A stretch of 42,849 nt of DNA, taken from NCBI GenBank assembly GCA_021781415.1, contig JAJXWW010000068.1, forward strand, positions 1-42,849. The letters are read 5' to 3'. The position numbers and the translations under genes were made by a program. The DNA comes from Planctomycetota bacterium (GTDB lineage: Bacteria; Planctomycetota; Planctomycetia; Gemmatales; Gemmataceae). The notes below the pieces were generated by a model. The model had not been told where the DNA came from. It made no database searches and saw only the letters and a program-made list of their open reading frames with translations. Within the stretch, counting starts at the first letter, position 1; the number at the start of each line of letters is the position of its first letter. This document shows, piece by piece, positions 35,401 through 42,849 of this stretch.

Positions 35401-37847
35401 CGTAGAAACCGCGCGAACGGCTCGGCGGCGGCGGCGACGAGCGGCGAATGGAACGCACATGCCACGGGAATGCGCCGACCGCGTATGCCGTGCTTCTCGA
35501 AGCATTCGAGCGCGTCGGCGATGCCTTGCTCCGTACCGGAGAGGACCGTTTGCTTCGGACTGTTGCGATTGGCGGCAATCACGCCGTCGAGTTCGTCGAG
35601 GACATTGGCGGCTGTCTCATAATCGGTTTCAATCGCCGCCATCGCTCCCCGCATTCGTTCGGTCGCATCGCAGATCGCTCGACCGCGCTCGTAGGACAGG
35701 CGGATGAGATCGGTGGAAGATAAGGCTCCCGCCGCGCGAAGCGCGACGTAATCGCCGTAGCTATGACCGGCACAGAGATCGGCTTGCACGCCGAACCGCG
35801 TCAACAGGCGCAACATGCCCAAGCTGGCCGCTCCGATTGCCGGTTGAGCGACTTCGGTGCGCGTCAGGCTTTCCTTGGTTCGTTGCTCTTCTTCAGGCGA
35901 GAAAGCGGAGGGAGGAAAGATGAATTTGCCCAACGGCTTGTCCAGTTTCCCCGCCAGAATCGTCTCGGCCTCGTCGAATTCGGCGCGGACTTCGGGAAAC
36001 ATCATGGCCAACTGTGCGAGCATGTTGGGATATTGCGAACCCTGACCGGGGAAGAGGAAGGCGATGCGATCTTCCTGTCGGCGCGTCTGGCTGTTGGAAA
36101 AATAAATGCCGCGCGGATCGTGACCGCGTGTCGATCCCGATTGCAGCATCGCCGCCGCCACGTCGAGCTTTTGCCTCAGATCGTCCAGGGAAGTGGCCAC
36201 GATAGCCAGCGTGGACGGCTCGTTGGCGTCGGCATTGGCGTGCCAAATCGAGTGAGCCAAATCGGCAAGCCGTGGAGCCGCCCCACGAGCGAGAGCCATT
36301 TGAATCGGTTGAATGGCCGAGGAGAGCGCTTCGGCGGATGCGCGACGCCAGACGAACAGTTCGGCGGGCCATCGATTCAGGGCCGGATCGGATTCCGCTC
36401 GATCCTCTCCTGGGTACTCTTCGAGAACGGCGTGAAAATTCGTGCCCCCGAAGCCGAACGCACTCACTCCGGCGATGCGCGGCTCGGAGCCGCCGTGAAT
36501 CCAAGGCCGCGCTTCGGCATTGAGATACAGCGGGCTTTCCTCGAACTTTGCCTTGCCATTCGGCTTTTCCACCAACAGCGGGGGTAGGACTTTGTGATAC
36601 AGCGCCAGCGCGGCGTTGACCAAGCCGGCGAGACCGGCGGCACATTTCGTATGGCCGATCATCGACTTTACGGAGCCGATAACGCAGGATCGCGGCAGCG
36701 CCTCGGCCTCAAGCAACACCTGGGTGAGCGAGGCCACCTCCGTCCGATCGCCGACCGCCGTACCCGTGCCGTGCGCCTCGACGAACTCGACGCGCGCCGG
36801 CGAGATATTCGCCTTGGAGTAGGCGCGGCGCAACGCTCGGAGTTGTCCTTCGGGACGCGGCGCGGTCAGCCCCTTGTCTTTTCCGTCGCTCGACGCGCCG
36901 ACCCCCTTGATTACGGCGTAGACGCGGTCGCCGTCGCGCTCGGCGTCGGCAAGCCGCTTGAGGATGACCGCCGCCACGCCTTCGCTGATGACGATGCCAT
37001 CGGCGGCTTCGTCGAAGGTGCTGCATCGACCGCGCGGCGAGAAGGCGTGCGTCTTGCTGAAGGCCATGTAGGTGTACGGATTTTGCACCGTGTCCGCGCC
37101 CAAGACCACGACCGTATCGCTGGTGCCCATCTCCAACTCGCGCACCCCAGCGTGCAGCGCGGCCAATGACGATCCACATGCGGCGTCGATGGAATAGTTG
37201 GGTCCGCCGAAGTTGAATCGATTGGCGACGCGACCGGCAATGACGTTGATGAGTATGCCGGGGAACGAATCCTCGGTCCATTCGGGTAAGAACTTTTCGG
37301 CCTCGCGCACAATCTCCTCCACTTTGTCTTTCAATCCGGGAACGGTGGCCAACATCGGCAGATAGGAGCGAAAGCTGTAGGCGATGGCCAGTTGAGCCGC
37401 CCCGCCTCCCGCACCCAGAACGACGGCGGTTCGCTCGCGGTCGAACTCTCGCTGGTCATAACCGGCGTCGGCGAGAGCGCGGCGCACGGCTTCGAGCGCG
37501 AATAGCTGCACCGGCTCGATGGACGATAGGCTATTGGGCGGCATGCCGAATCGGAGGGGATCGAACGGCATATCGGCGAGAAATCCGCCCCATTTCGAGC
37601 AGATTTTATCGCGCTTTTTCGGATCGGCGTCGTAATAGATGCGCCAATCCCAGTGGTCGAGCGGCACTTCCGTTACGGCGTCGACGCGGTTCAGCACGTT
37701 CTCCCAATACGTCCGCACATCGTTGGCTCCGGGCAAGAAGCAAGCCATGCCGACGATGGCGACATCGGAAGGCCGTTCTCGGCTTTCGCGGACATCGGGA
37801 GCGATGCGGAGAGTGCCCGTAGAAGCATCATCGTGAAGTCGGTTCAT
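32421..37847 (-). CDS. Iterative type I polyketide synthase, KS-AT-ACP-KR
   Basis: The 1808-residue synthase contains a ketosynthase (residues about 25-480: SIDAACGSSLAALH with Cys224, EAHGTGTAVGD with His359, IGHTKCAAGLAG with His399) and an acyltransferase (about 595-900: FLFPGQGSQY, AGHSYGDYVAL with Ser696, ACAFHSPLV). An ACP follows at about 1165-1240, with LGIDSIKRVEILGMM and Ser1199. A ketoreductase spans about 1290-1790, with LLTGGARGITAAVALELARR and FGNRGQSDYAAANEVL. The ACP motif is of the PUFA/enediyne kind. A proline-rich linker with repeated NGH units (1091-1120) precedes the ACP, and a helix at 1043-1073 follows the AT. There is no enoylreductase or chain-release domain. It is the first gene of the locus. 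The ATG has only a weak ribosome binding site. Confidence 0.93.
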   Translation of the reverse strand: MNRLHDDASTGTLRIAPDVRESRERPSDVAIVGMACFLPGANDVRTYWENVLNRVDAVTEVPLDHWDWRIYYDADPKKRDKICSKWGGFLADMPFDPLRFGMPPNSLSSIEPVQLFALEAVRRALADAGYDQREFDRERTAVVLGAGGGAAQLAIAYSFRSYLPMLATVPGLKDKVEEIVREAEKFLPEWTEDSFPGILINVIAGRVANRFNFGGPNYSIDAACGSSLAALHAGVRELEMGTSDTVVVLGADTVQNPYTYMAFSKTHAFSPRGRCSTFDEAADGIVISEGVAAVILKRLADAERDGDRVYAVIKGVGASSDGKDKGLTAPRPEGQLRALRRAYSKANISPARVEFVEAHGTGTAVGDRTEVASLTQVLLEAEALPRSCVIGSVKSMIGHTKCAAGLAGLVNAALALYHKVLPPLLVEKPNGKAKFEESPLYLNAEARPWIHGGSEPRIAGVSAFGFGGTNFHAVLEEYPGEDRAESDPALNRWPAELFVWRRASAEALSSAIQPIQMALARGAAPRLADLAHSIWHANADANEPSTLAIVATSLDDLRQKLDVAAAMLQSGSTRGHDPRGIYFSNSQTRRQEDRIAFLFPGQGSQYPNMLAQLAMMFPEVRAEFDEAETILAGKLDKPLGKFIFPPSAFSPEEEQRTKESLTRTEVAQPAIGAASLGMLRLLTRFGVQADLCAGHSYGDYVALRAAGALSSTDLIRLSYERGRAICDATERMRGAMAAIETDYETAANVLDELDGVIAANRNSPKQTVLSGTEQGIADALECFEKHGIRGRRIPVACAFHSPLVAAAAEPFARFLRQIDFKVPQYPVYANTTGSLYPNNPAELVEVLSRHLASPVCFSDEIEAMYAAGARIFVEVGPQSVLTALVDQILGERPHLAVASDVKGRPGLLQLQHLLGRLLVEGVPVQLERLYEGRGLRRLDLDQLERDSAPPALAPSTWLVNSVRVRPIHGPEPTLFGQGRAAESASAPQRVERSIPDKNEVYNPPAMKPTVTQLSNPASNGAAHGNGVYPPPAPPAPVAALPTEEAAQVMLRFQDMMSRFLDTQRSVMMCYLQGGSPTASLPPIPPLPAPPATNGHASNGYATNGHTTNGHGSNGHSAKGHTAATLPPPVVVAPIVPSALPSQPEKEPVQAPATVVAPEATIGGDAMADRLLEIVCKRTGYPVEMLGLDLDLEADLGIDSIKRVEILGMMADANGGQNLNVSMEKLTNIKTLRGILDCLAAANPSEPKATNSGEENSVRATAFGTTTTSPNRGGIQRMLVVPTNAPPLTSESPLLPGDTLVITDDGGGVASALASRLRSLGQRVTVLGSQTDDGGFHADSIDPQRVEATLARIRRECGSIRGLIHLMPLARHHENRDWSQRLQIEGKSLFLLARGLASELQEAAKHGSSILMAATALGGTFGSGEAVADDFSPAHGGVAGAIKSLAHEWPNVLVRVVDFQRRAEVQAMSVALFDELSDPLGPIEIGYRDGRRLALQCVPSPLDESRGETVSLDRDSTVLLTGGARGITAAVALELARRYRPNLVLIGRSPLPEEREESDTAGISQSAELKAALIARLRREGRPASPATVESAYRRLMQDREIRGNIERLKESGARVSYYAVDVRDEDGMKGVLDDVYRRFGTIDGVVHGAGVIQDKLIGDKTPESYDRVFGTKVESALILSRRLDFERLKFCVFFASVAGRFGNRGQSDYAAANEVLSKLAIQLDRRWPARVVSLAWGPWSTIGMVSELEQHLGQRGLQMIPPEVGPLFFVEELCFGRKGECEVVVAGDVGQLACPRRTTDHRPVASVS
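34488..34577 (-). repeat. NGH-repeat linker in the PKS
   Basis: Codons 1091-1120 of the PKS encode about five units of the form (S/T)NGHxx, such as TNGHAS, TNGHTT and SNGHSA. The unit varies at most third positions, so it was kept at protein level. It forms a flexible, histidine-containing linker between the post-AT helix and the ACP, long enough to let the ACP reach the KS, AT and KR. Confidence 0.8.
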
Positions 37848-38505
37848 GGTGGCACTGCCTTGTCTTGGGGTCGCGGCTCGTTGCGGCGCGAACGAGTCGC
37901 AACGAGATCGTTCGTCCGCGTCACGACGGCGCGATCCACGAATTCACTCTCGTAGAACGCGGTCGCCTCGATGCGACGCGGATCGGATGTCCGAACTCTT
38001 CCGTGACGTGTCCCGACAACAAGACTTCTTGTCCCGTTCTCACCGCTGCGGCAAAAAGGATAAGACGGGCAAAAGGGGCGATCCGTAACAGCGGTCGTTC
38101 CAAACTACCCGGTGACAAATTATTGTCAATATGGATAAGAACGCGCCATTGTGAATTGTTCCAATGTCGCGCCGACATAGAGTGCCTAAGCGAAAAAATA
38201 TGCACAATCGATGCCGCGAGACATCGAGTAAGCGATTCGGAAAGTGCCAGAGAGGCCGAATGGGTTGATGGAGCGCGGAAGACGGCTGAAATCGAGCGGC
38301 CACCTTGGCATCGACGACTTGCCCAACCATGCTCCTCCTCCTTCGTTCCACTATCTCTATTCTAGGCACCTCTTCGCGCGCGGTTGCATATCGAGAGGGA
38401 ACATCGGCAAAGATTATTGCGGAGAGACGGAAGAGAATGACGATGTCGATAAAGACGATAAGCGGAAATGCGCGGGCTTCGCAAACCGAGCGAGAGGGAA
38501 GGGCC
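37848..38505. promoter_or_regulatory. Divergent control region between PKS and SppA genes
   Basis: This 658-bp region between divergent genes contains no convincing reading frame; the frames crossing it have no ribosome binding site or family features. It holds two operator-like palindromes: ACAAGA-CT-TCTTGT at 38019-38032 and TGACAA-ATTA-TTGTCA at 38113-38128. The second contains TTGACA on the minus strand, in the direction of the PKS, but no good -10 hexamer follows at 17 bp. A lower-GC stretch surrounds it (about 38100-38170). Promoters for both genes and regulator binding sites are likely here; none can be fixed from sequence alone. Confidence 0.5.
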
Positions 38506-39570
38506 ATGCGATCCGGGTTGTGCTTTCTGGTTCTCGCTATCACGTCGACGGGATGTCATCACGTCTTTCGTGTTGTCACCGATTCGGTGATTCGCACCGA
38601 AGCGCCGATGGAGACGCACAGCAAGGTCGTCATGGAAACCGCGCCGGTCGGAGACGGCGGCCCGGTGGTCGAGATGCCTCTCGGAGGCGAATGCCCCGCC
38701 AACGGCGCGAAAATCGCCGTCGTGGACGTGGACGGCTTGCTGCTGAATATGGACATGACGGGTCTGTATTCCCTCGGCGAGAATCCGGTCGGCCTGTTCC
38801 GCGAGAAGCTCGATGCCATCGCGGCCGATCCGCAGGTAGCCGCCGTGGTGGTTCGCATCAACAGCCCCGGCGGCGGAGTGACGGCCACCGACATCATGTG
38901 GCGCGATTTGCAGGCATTTCGCGCCAACACGCATCGACCCGTCGTCGCCTGCTTGATGGACGTGAGCGCGGGTGGAGCCTACTATCTGGCCACGGCATCG
39001 GATGCCGTCATCGCCCATCCGACGACGATCACCGGCGGCATCGGCGTGATCCTCAATCGCTACAATCTCAGCGGCGCGCTCGGCTATTTCAGTTTGCAAG
39101 CCCTGCCCATCAAGTCGGGCAAACACATCGATCTGGGCAACGAAACGAGCGTCGAACCGTCTCCCGAACGCAAAGCGCTCTTACAAACGATGGCCGACGA
39201 GTTTCATCAACGCTTCCGCGAAGTGGTCGTCCAAGCCCGCCCCAATATCGACCGCGAGAATGGGGATCTGTTCGACGGTCGGGTGTTCACCGCCAAGCAA
39301 GCGCTCCAACATCGCCTCATCGATCGCATCGGCTACCTCGATGACGCCATCGCGGCCGCGCGCGCGTTAGCTCACCTCGAAGGCGGTCGCGTCGTTCTCT
39401 ATCACCGGAAGAACGACAAGGCGCATTCGCCCTATGCTATCACCCCGAACGTACCGCTGCAAAACACGATGCTGCCGATCAGCGTGCCGGGGTTGGACCG
39501 AAGCCGTCTGCCGACCTATCTATATCTGTGGCAAGCGGACCCGACGTTGGAGAAACTGAGCGGAAGGTGA
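38506..39570 (+). CDS. SppA-type serine peptidase, predicted lipoprotein
   Basis: A 354-residue S49 peptidase of the signal-peptide-peptidase A family. It starts MRSGLCFLVLAITSTGCHH, a lipoprotein signal with cysteine at residue 17, so it should be anchored by lipid on the outer face of the membrane. AVVVRINSPGGGVTATDIMW and LMDVSAGGAYYLATASD (catalytic Ser) follow, with TTITGGIGV, and LPIKSGKHIDLGNE contains the likely catalytic Lys. SppA proteins normally cut residual signal peptides at the membrane. AGGGAAGG stands in front of the ATG; the longer reading frame to 38305 is an artefact of the open GC-rich upstream region. It is divergent from the PKS. Confidence 0.88.
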   Translation: MRSGLCFLVLAITSTGCHHVFRVVTDSVIRTEAPMETHSKVVMETAPVGDGGPVVEMPLGGECPANGAKIAVVDVDGLLLNMDMTGLYSLGENPVGLFREKLDAIAADPQVAAVVVRINSPGGGVTATDIMWRDLQAFRANTHRPVVACLMDVSAGGAYYLATASDAVIAHPTTITGGIGVILNRYNLSGALGYFSLQALPIKSGKHIDLGNETSVEPSPERKALLQTMADEFHQRFREVVVQARPNIDRENGDLFDGRVFTAKQALQHRLIDRIGYLDDAIAAARALAHLEGGRVVLYHRKNDKAHSPYAITPNVPLQNTMLPISVPGLDRSRLPTYLYLWQADPTLEKLSGR

Positions 39571-39649
39571 CACTTGAAATCGCGTTCGGGAGCCTGGATG
39601 AACGGACGGTTTGGATACCTGTCATCCCCCGCTCGATGAGACATTCGCC

Positions 39650-40723
39650 ATGACGAACAGCGTGGAATGCCCCAAGTGCGCGCAGTCCTTTCAGGTTCCT
39701 TCCGAACTAATGGGCAAGAGGATGCGCTGTCTGAAATGTCAGCAAGTCTTCGTCCCGAAGCCAGTCGAACGAGAGGAGACGGCCCTTCAGACTTCCCCGT
39801 CGCCGCGCCGTCCCGAACGATCCGAGCGCGACGAAGCACCCCCGCCTCCTCGGAGTGAGGCACGCATCAAACGAGAGGATGAGGACAAATCCGGCTATCT
39901 CTGGCCGTTGGCGGTACTGCCTTGGGGATTACTGCTCTTGGCGTTCGGTGGCTGTCTCGTGGGACTGCTGGCGGGCGTGACCGCCACCGTCCTCAGCGGC
40001 GTCGGCATCGTCTTCGCGCGGTCGAGGCAAATGTCGTTTGGAGTTCGACTCGGAGGGCTGCTGGCCATTAACGGCTTGGCATTGCTTCTCTTCCTTTGCG
40101 GAGGGCTCTTTACGATTTACCAGGCCACGAACGCCGGGTCAAATCGAACGAACCCCAATGGGTTTGGGCTATTCTCACAGCCGTTCCAAAAACAACCGCC
40201 TCCTCAACTAAGACCCGCTCCCGAGGTAAAGCTTCCACCCATCAAGCCGATCTTCGATCGAGGGCCGCGAGTCTATCTCGCCGACATGGACGAGTTCGGC
40301 GTCTTGTCTGGTTTTTGGCCGTTCGAGAAAAGCGGCAAGGTCGGCGACGGCAGCCCGATCAGTCTCAACGGCCAGCCTTCGCCAAAAGGGTTGAGCATGC
40401 ATCCGCCCCAAGCCCCCGCCTTCACGACCGTCCGCTATCGCCTTGGCAAGCAAGCGGCGATGTTCCGAGCCGTCGTCGCCATCAACGACACCACCAAATG
40501 GTGTTGGTCCCCCGCGACTTTCTCGGTGATCGGCGACGGGAAGATCCTGTGGCAATCGGTCTGGATTGCCCACAACCACGCCCATTCCCAAGAGTGTTCC
40601 GTGAGCGTCGAGGACGTGGATGTATTGGAGCTGCGCGTGTATTGCGAGAACGGCAACAAAGGACTTCACGCCGTTTGGATCGAACCGCGTCTCTTGCAAA
40701 AGGCAGACGCTCCGGATCGCTGA
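39650..40723 (+). CDS. Zinc-ribbon / transmembrane / NPCBM-domain protein
   Basis: The 357-residue protein begins with an MJ0042-type zinc ribbon (VECPKCAQSFQVPSELMGKR, MRCLKCQQVF). A proline- and arginine-rich linker and two or three membrane segments follow (LAVLPWGLLLLAFGGCLVGL, GVRLGGLLAINGLALLLFLC). The C-terminal ~150 residues resemble the NPCBM (GH98-associated) carbohydrate-binding module: GLSMHPPQAPAFTTVRYRLG, FRAVVAINDT, FSVIGDGKILWQS, ELRVYCENGNKGLHAVWIEP. The ribbon would lie in the cytoplasm and the sugar-binding part outside. This planctomycete-type arrangement has no known function. The ATG was taken at the zinc ribbon start; the ribosome binding site is weak. Confidence 0.85.
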   Translation: MTNSVECPKCAQSFQVPSELMGKRMRCLKCQQVFVPKPVEREETALQTSPSPRRPERSERDEAPPPPRSEARIKREDEDKSGYLWPLAVLPWGLLLLAFGGCLVGLLAGVTATVLSGVGIVFARSRQMSFGVRLGGLLAINGLALLLFLCGGLFTIYQATNAGSNRTNPNGFGLFSQPFQKQPPPQLRPAPEVKLPPIKPIFDRGPRVYLADMDEFGVLSGFWPFEKSGKVGDGSPISLNGQPSPKGLSMHPPQAPAFTTVRYRLGKQAAMFRAVVAINDTTKWCWSPATFSVIGDGKILWQSVWIAHNHAHSQECSVSVEDVDVLELRVYCENGNKGLHAVWIEPRLLQKADAPDR

Positions 40724-41163
40724 ACGCTCGCGATCCATAACCCGATGTCCGATCCCGCAGAATAGATCGAACGAAAGTCGGTTTCATCCGACACCTCTCT
40801 TCGACCCTTCCCAGCAATTCCTACCCCTGTGCGGAATCGGACCAATCGGGTCCGCCACCCCGTGCGATTCGGCTCATTCCTCGTCCATTACAAACGACTT
40901 CCATTGGACTACTTCCCGACGACCTGCTCGATTTTGCCCGCCAGAACGGCCGCACGGTCGAATGGATGGGCTTCGGCATCTCATTTGCGATAGAAAGATA
41001 AAATGGATGGTGCTATCCAGAATAGTGGGGCTTTTGCCTTGCAAGCGACTACAGATTGGATCGACGTTTCCAAGTGCTTACCTGAAAGAGTACGCGCCGC
41101 GCCGCCCGTGTTCGCGGTGTTGAATCGCCGCGCGGGTGGGGCGGTCCAAGAGGAGAATCGACC
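40724..41163. other. 440-bp spacer without recognised gene
   Basis: No reading frame here has both a plausible start and protein-like sequence. A weak 7-bp hairpin spans the end of the preceding gene (40714-40736). The part from about 40985 to 41050 is AT-richer (TAGAAAGATAAAAT near 40990) and may hold the promoter of the FHA gene. Nothing else is seen. Confidence 0.5.
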
Positions 41164-41595
41164 ATGTTTGAGCGCGTGATTCTGAAGGCCCTAAACGGTG
41201 CCTCGAAAGGGCATGAGTTCGTTTTGAGCAACGAAAGGGATTACGTTCTCGGTCGCGCGACCGACTGTTCGTGCGTTTTGAACGATCCGTATCGACTCGT
41301 CTCGCGCCGTCATTGCCGAATCGAGGTTCGCGCTCCGTTCGTTCGCGTCCAAGATCTGGGCAGTCGCAACGGCACTCAAGTGAACGGAGCGAATATCGGT
41401 CGAACTCTGGAGCAGATCTCCCTTGAGGATCCAACGGAAATGGCGTATGAGCTCCATCTCTTGGAAGACGGAGACATCCTTCAAATCGCGGGATACGAAT
41501 TTGAAGTGGAATGCGATCCGTCGATTCCCTGCGCCGAGGCCGAAGCACGCGATCCGGAGAATCTCTGGGCGTGCGAATGCGCGTCGTGCTGTTGA
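41164..41595 (+). CDS. FHA-domain protein with cysteine-rich tail
   Basis: A 143-residue protein that is almost only a forkhead-associated domain (residues about 5-118), which binds phosphothreonine peptides. YVLGRATDCSCVLNDPYRLVS, RRHCRIE and DLGSRNGTQVNG carry the usual Arg, Ser-x-x-His and Asn residues (here SRRHC for SRxHC). The C-terminal tail ENLWACECASCC has four cysteines and could bind metal or attach to membrane after modification. AAGAGGAGAA before the ATG is a strong start site. FHA proteins work with Ser/Thr kinases, common in planctomycetes; none is in this window. Confidence 0.9.
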   Translation: MFERVILKALNGASKGHEFVLSNERDYVLGRATDCSCVLNDPYRLVSRRHCRIEVRAPFVRVQDLGSRNGTQVNGANIGRTLEQISLEDPTEMAYELHLLEDGDILQIAGYEFEVECDPSIPCAEAEARDPENLWACECASCC

Positions 41596-41831
41596 CGGAC
41601 GACGGAGCGTCGGAGACGAAGCTCTCGAAAGCGCGCGGCGCGGAGCCGTGATAGCGATGGGCCTTCCACCTCCTCGCGCGGTTCATGCCATGCCAACCAG
41701 CTGATCTTCCGGCTCGCGGTCGATGTCTCCCGCCTTAAAAATTGCACTTGGAGGTTTTGGACAGCTTTGGTATGTCCTTGGCCCTGTCCGTTCGCGGGCG
41801 GATTGCGCGAACTACACAAGGGCGGCAAGAA

Positions 41832-42849
41832 ATGGTGCGAAACGAATCATCGACCCAGGCCAAGTTACTCGGCGTGCTGATCGTGGCGGCGCTGGCGTTC
41901 GCCGGCGTCGCCATCGGACAACAGATGATTCAATACGGCTTCGAGGCGCGCAATCCAGTGTGGCGTCCGGGACCACACGACGCCGCGTACAAAGAGTCTT
42001 TGCACGGGCTCAGCAGCGACCACGTTCACCGCGGGCAGCGCTCCGAAACCATCCAATTCGAGGCCGAGAGCGGCAGCTATATCCACTATACCTACGCCTT
42101 GGGACGCGCTCCGGTCAACGACGACCTCAGCATCAGCCTGTGGGTCCGAGCCAGTCGTCCGGGCGTGCAATTGTTGGCGCGCGTGGTCTTTCCGCACGAA
42201 CTCGATCGCAACAATCCAGGCCACTTACTCTCGGTCCTGTTGCCGGGAGAGCGCTACCAGATCGCTCAGCAATGGCAGTCGTTGTCCATTCCGACGCCGG
42301 TGAAGCTGTTGCGCCAGCAACAATTATTGCTCGCTCGCTCGCTGAAGCGCGAGATCAATTCCGCCGATGCCTATGTCGATCAGGTAATCCTCAACGTCTA
42401 CACGGGACCGGGCAAGATGCGCGTTTGGATCGACGATCTGGAAGCGGGTCCGGCTTTCGACGTCCCGCTCAAGAACGATTCACAAGGCAACGGCGTCGAT
42501 CGGCCGGGCGAGCGTGTGATGACGCCGGCACGTCCCGCCGTCCACCACCGAGCCGACACGGTCAGCGTGGCCGGCGGACACCTTACGGTCGGAAACGATC
42601 GACTGTTCATGCTCGGCATTCGTCATACTGGTACTCCGCTGCCTCTGCTGCACAATGCCGGCTTCAACACGGTTTGGTTGGACGAAAGCACGCCGTCGGG
42701 GTTGATCGAAGACGCCGCGAATCTGGGTTTCTGGATCGTGCCGATGCTGCATCCTCCGGACTCATCGCAAGTCGGCAGCAGCGCCAAATCGCCGACCCGT
42801 CTCGTCGCCAATGAGACGTTCGGGCAAAACGTCGGACGATTTCTAGATC
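41832..42849 (+). CDS. Membrane-anchored carbohydrate-active-like protein (partial)
   Basis: The frame stays open to the end of the window, so the C-terminus is missing after 339 codons. A single N-terminal membrane helix (LLGVLIVAALAFAGVAIGQQ) is followed by a jelly-roll-like domain (residues about 70-215: AESGSYIHYTYALGRAPVND, KMRVWIDDLEAGPAF), typical of carbohydrate-binding modules. A section then begins VSVAGGHLTVGNDRLFMLGI and HNAGFNTVWLDE, which resembles the start of a glycosidase barrel domain. A glycan-binding or degrading role is likely but not proven. ATG at 41832 is chosen; an in-frame ATG at 41772 is possible, with GGAGG too far upstream. The spacer 41596-41831 contains nothing recognisable. 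Confidence 0.75.
   Translation, partial: MVRNESSTQAKLLGVLIVAALAFAGVAIGQQMIQYGFEARNPVWRPGPHDAAYKESLHGLSSDHVHRGQRSETIQFEAESGSYIHYTYALGRAPVNDDLSISLWVRASRPGVQLLARVVFPHELDRNNPGHLLSVLLPGERYQIAQQWQSLSIPTPVKLLRQQQLLLARSLKREINSADAYVDQVILNVYTGPGKMRVWIDDLEAGPAFDVPLKNDSQGNGVDRPGERVMTPARPAVHHRADTVSVAGGHLTVGNDRLFMLGIRHTGTPLPLLHNAGFNTVWLDESTPSGLIEDAANLGFWIVPMLHPPDSSQVGSSAKSPTRLVANETFGQNVGRFLD

Noticed and set aside
37865..38365. 166-codon frame in the PKS-SppA divergent region
   Set aside because: No ribosome binding site, no secondary-structure-like pattern, unusual composition.
40714..40736. 7-bp hairpin at the end of the NPCBM protein gene
   Set aside because: Short stem that includes the stop codon and has no T-run; too weak to call a terminator.

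Overview
The window looks like the chromosome of a planctomycete, most likely of the Gemmata type. This rests on the moderately high GC, genes on both strands with few classical promoters, many secreted lineage-type hypotheticals, and typical families: retropepsin-PDZ proteins, a redoxin/cytochrome c/copper-monooxygenase fusion, a zinc-ribbon plus NPCBM membrane protein, an FHA protein and DUF4132 proteins. It also carries several short intergenic repeat families. No RNA gene, insertion sequence or CRISPR array was recognised. All family calls come from reading motifs; no database search was run.

Layout. 1-1035: a lower-GC stretch with one hypothetical reading frame that may be broken. 963-3905 (minus): a secreted PHP-domain protein. 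4029-9608 (minus): a tight three-gene unit made of a 131-residue ubiquitin-like/ThiS-like protein ending in Gly-Gly, followed by two tandem DUF4132/MolR-family paralogues. 9764-12168 (minus): an MFS transporter and a UbiE/MenG methyltransferase. 12386-15876 (plus): a GH57 glucan-active enzyme and GalT, bracketed by 7-bp repeat arrays. 16009-19783 (plus): a redoxin fusion and two retropepsin-PDZ proteases. 20063-23666: a LURP-one/scramblase-like protein, an NAD-dependent epimerase on the minus strand, and two secreted hypotheticals.

23656-37847 (minus) is a ~14-kb biosynthetic locus. Transcription starts with a KS-AT-ACP-KR polyketide synthase, then an AT-DH-phosphopantetheinyl transferase protein and a free acyl carrier protein. 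A repeat-rich spacer follows, then an alpha/beta hydrolase, a short-chain dehydrogenase, two zinc-ribbon methyltransferases and a FtsX/MacB-type ABC transporter. Joined together, the two PKS proteins give the domain order of enediyne/PUFA-type iterative synthases, but split in two and with a second AT. No ketosynthase-partner or enoylreductase is visible, so the product may be an unsaturated polyketide or lipid that is methylated and exported; this is inference.

38506-42849 (plus): a lipoprotein-type SppA peptidase divergent from the PKS, a zinc-ribbon/NPCBM membrane protein, a small FHA protein and the start of a membrane-anchored protein that runs off the window.

The two strongest candidates for undescribed systems are the ubiquitin-like plus DUF4132 unit and the split iterative PKS locus.
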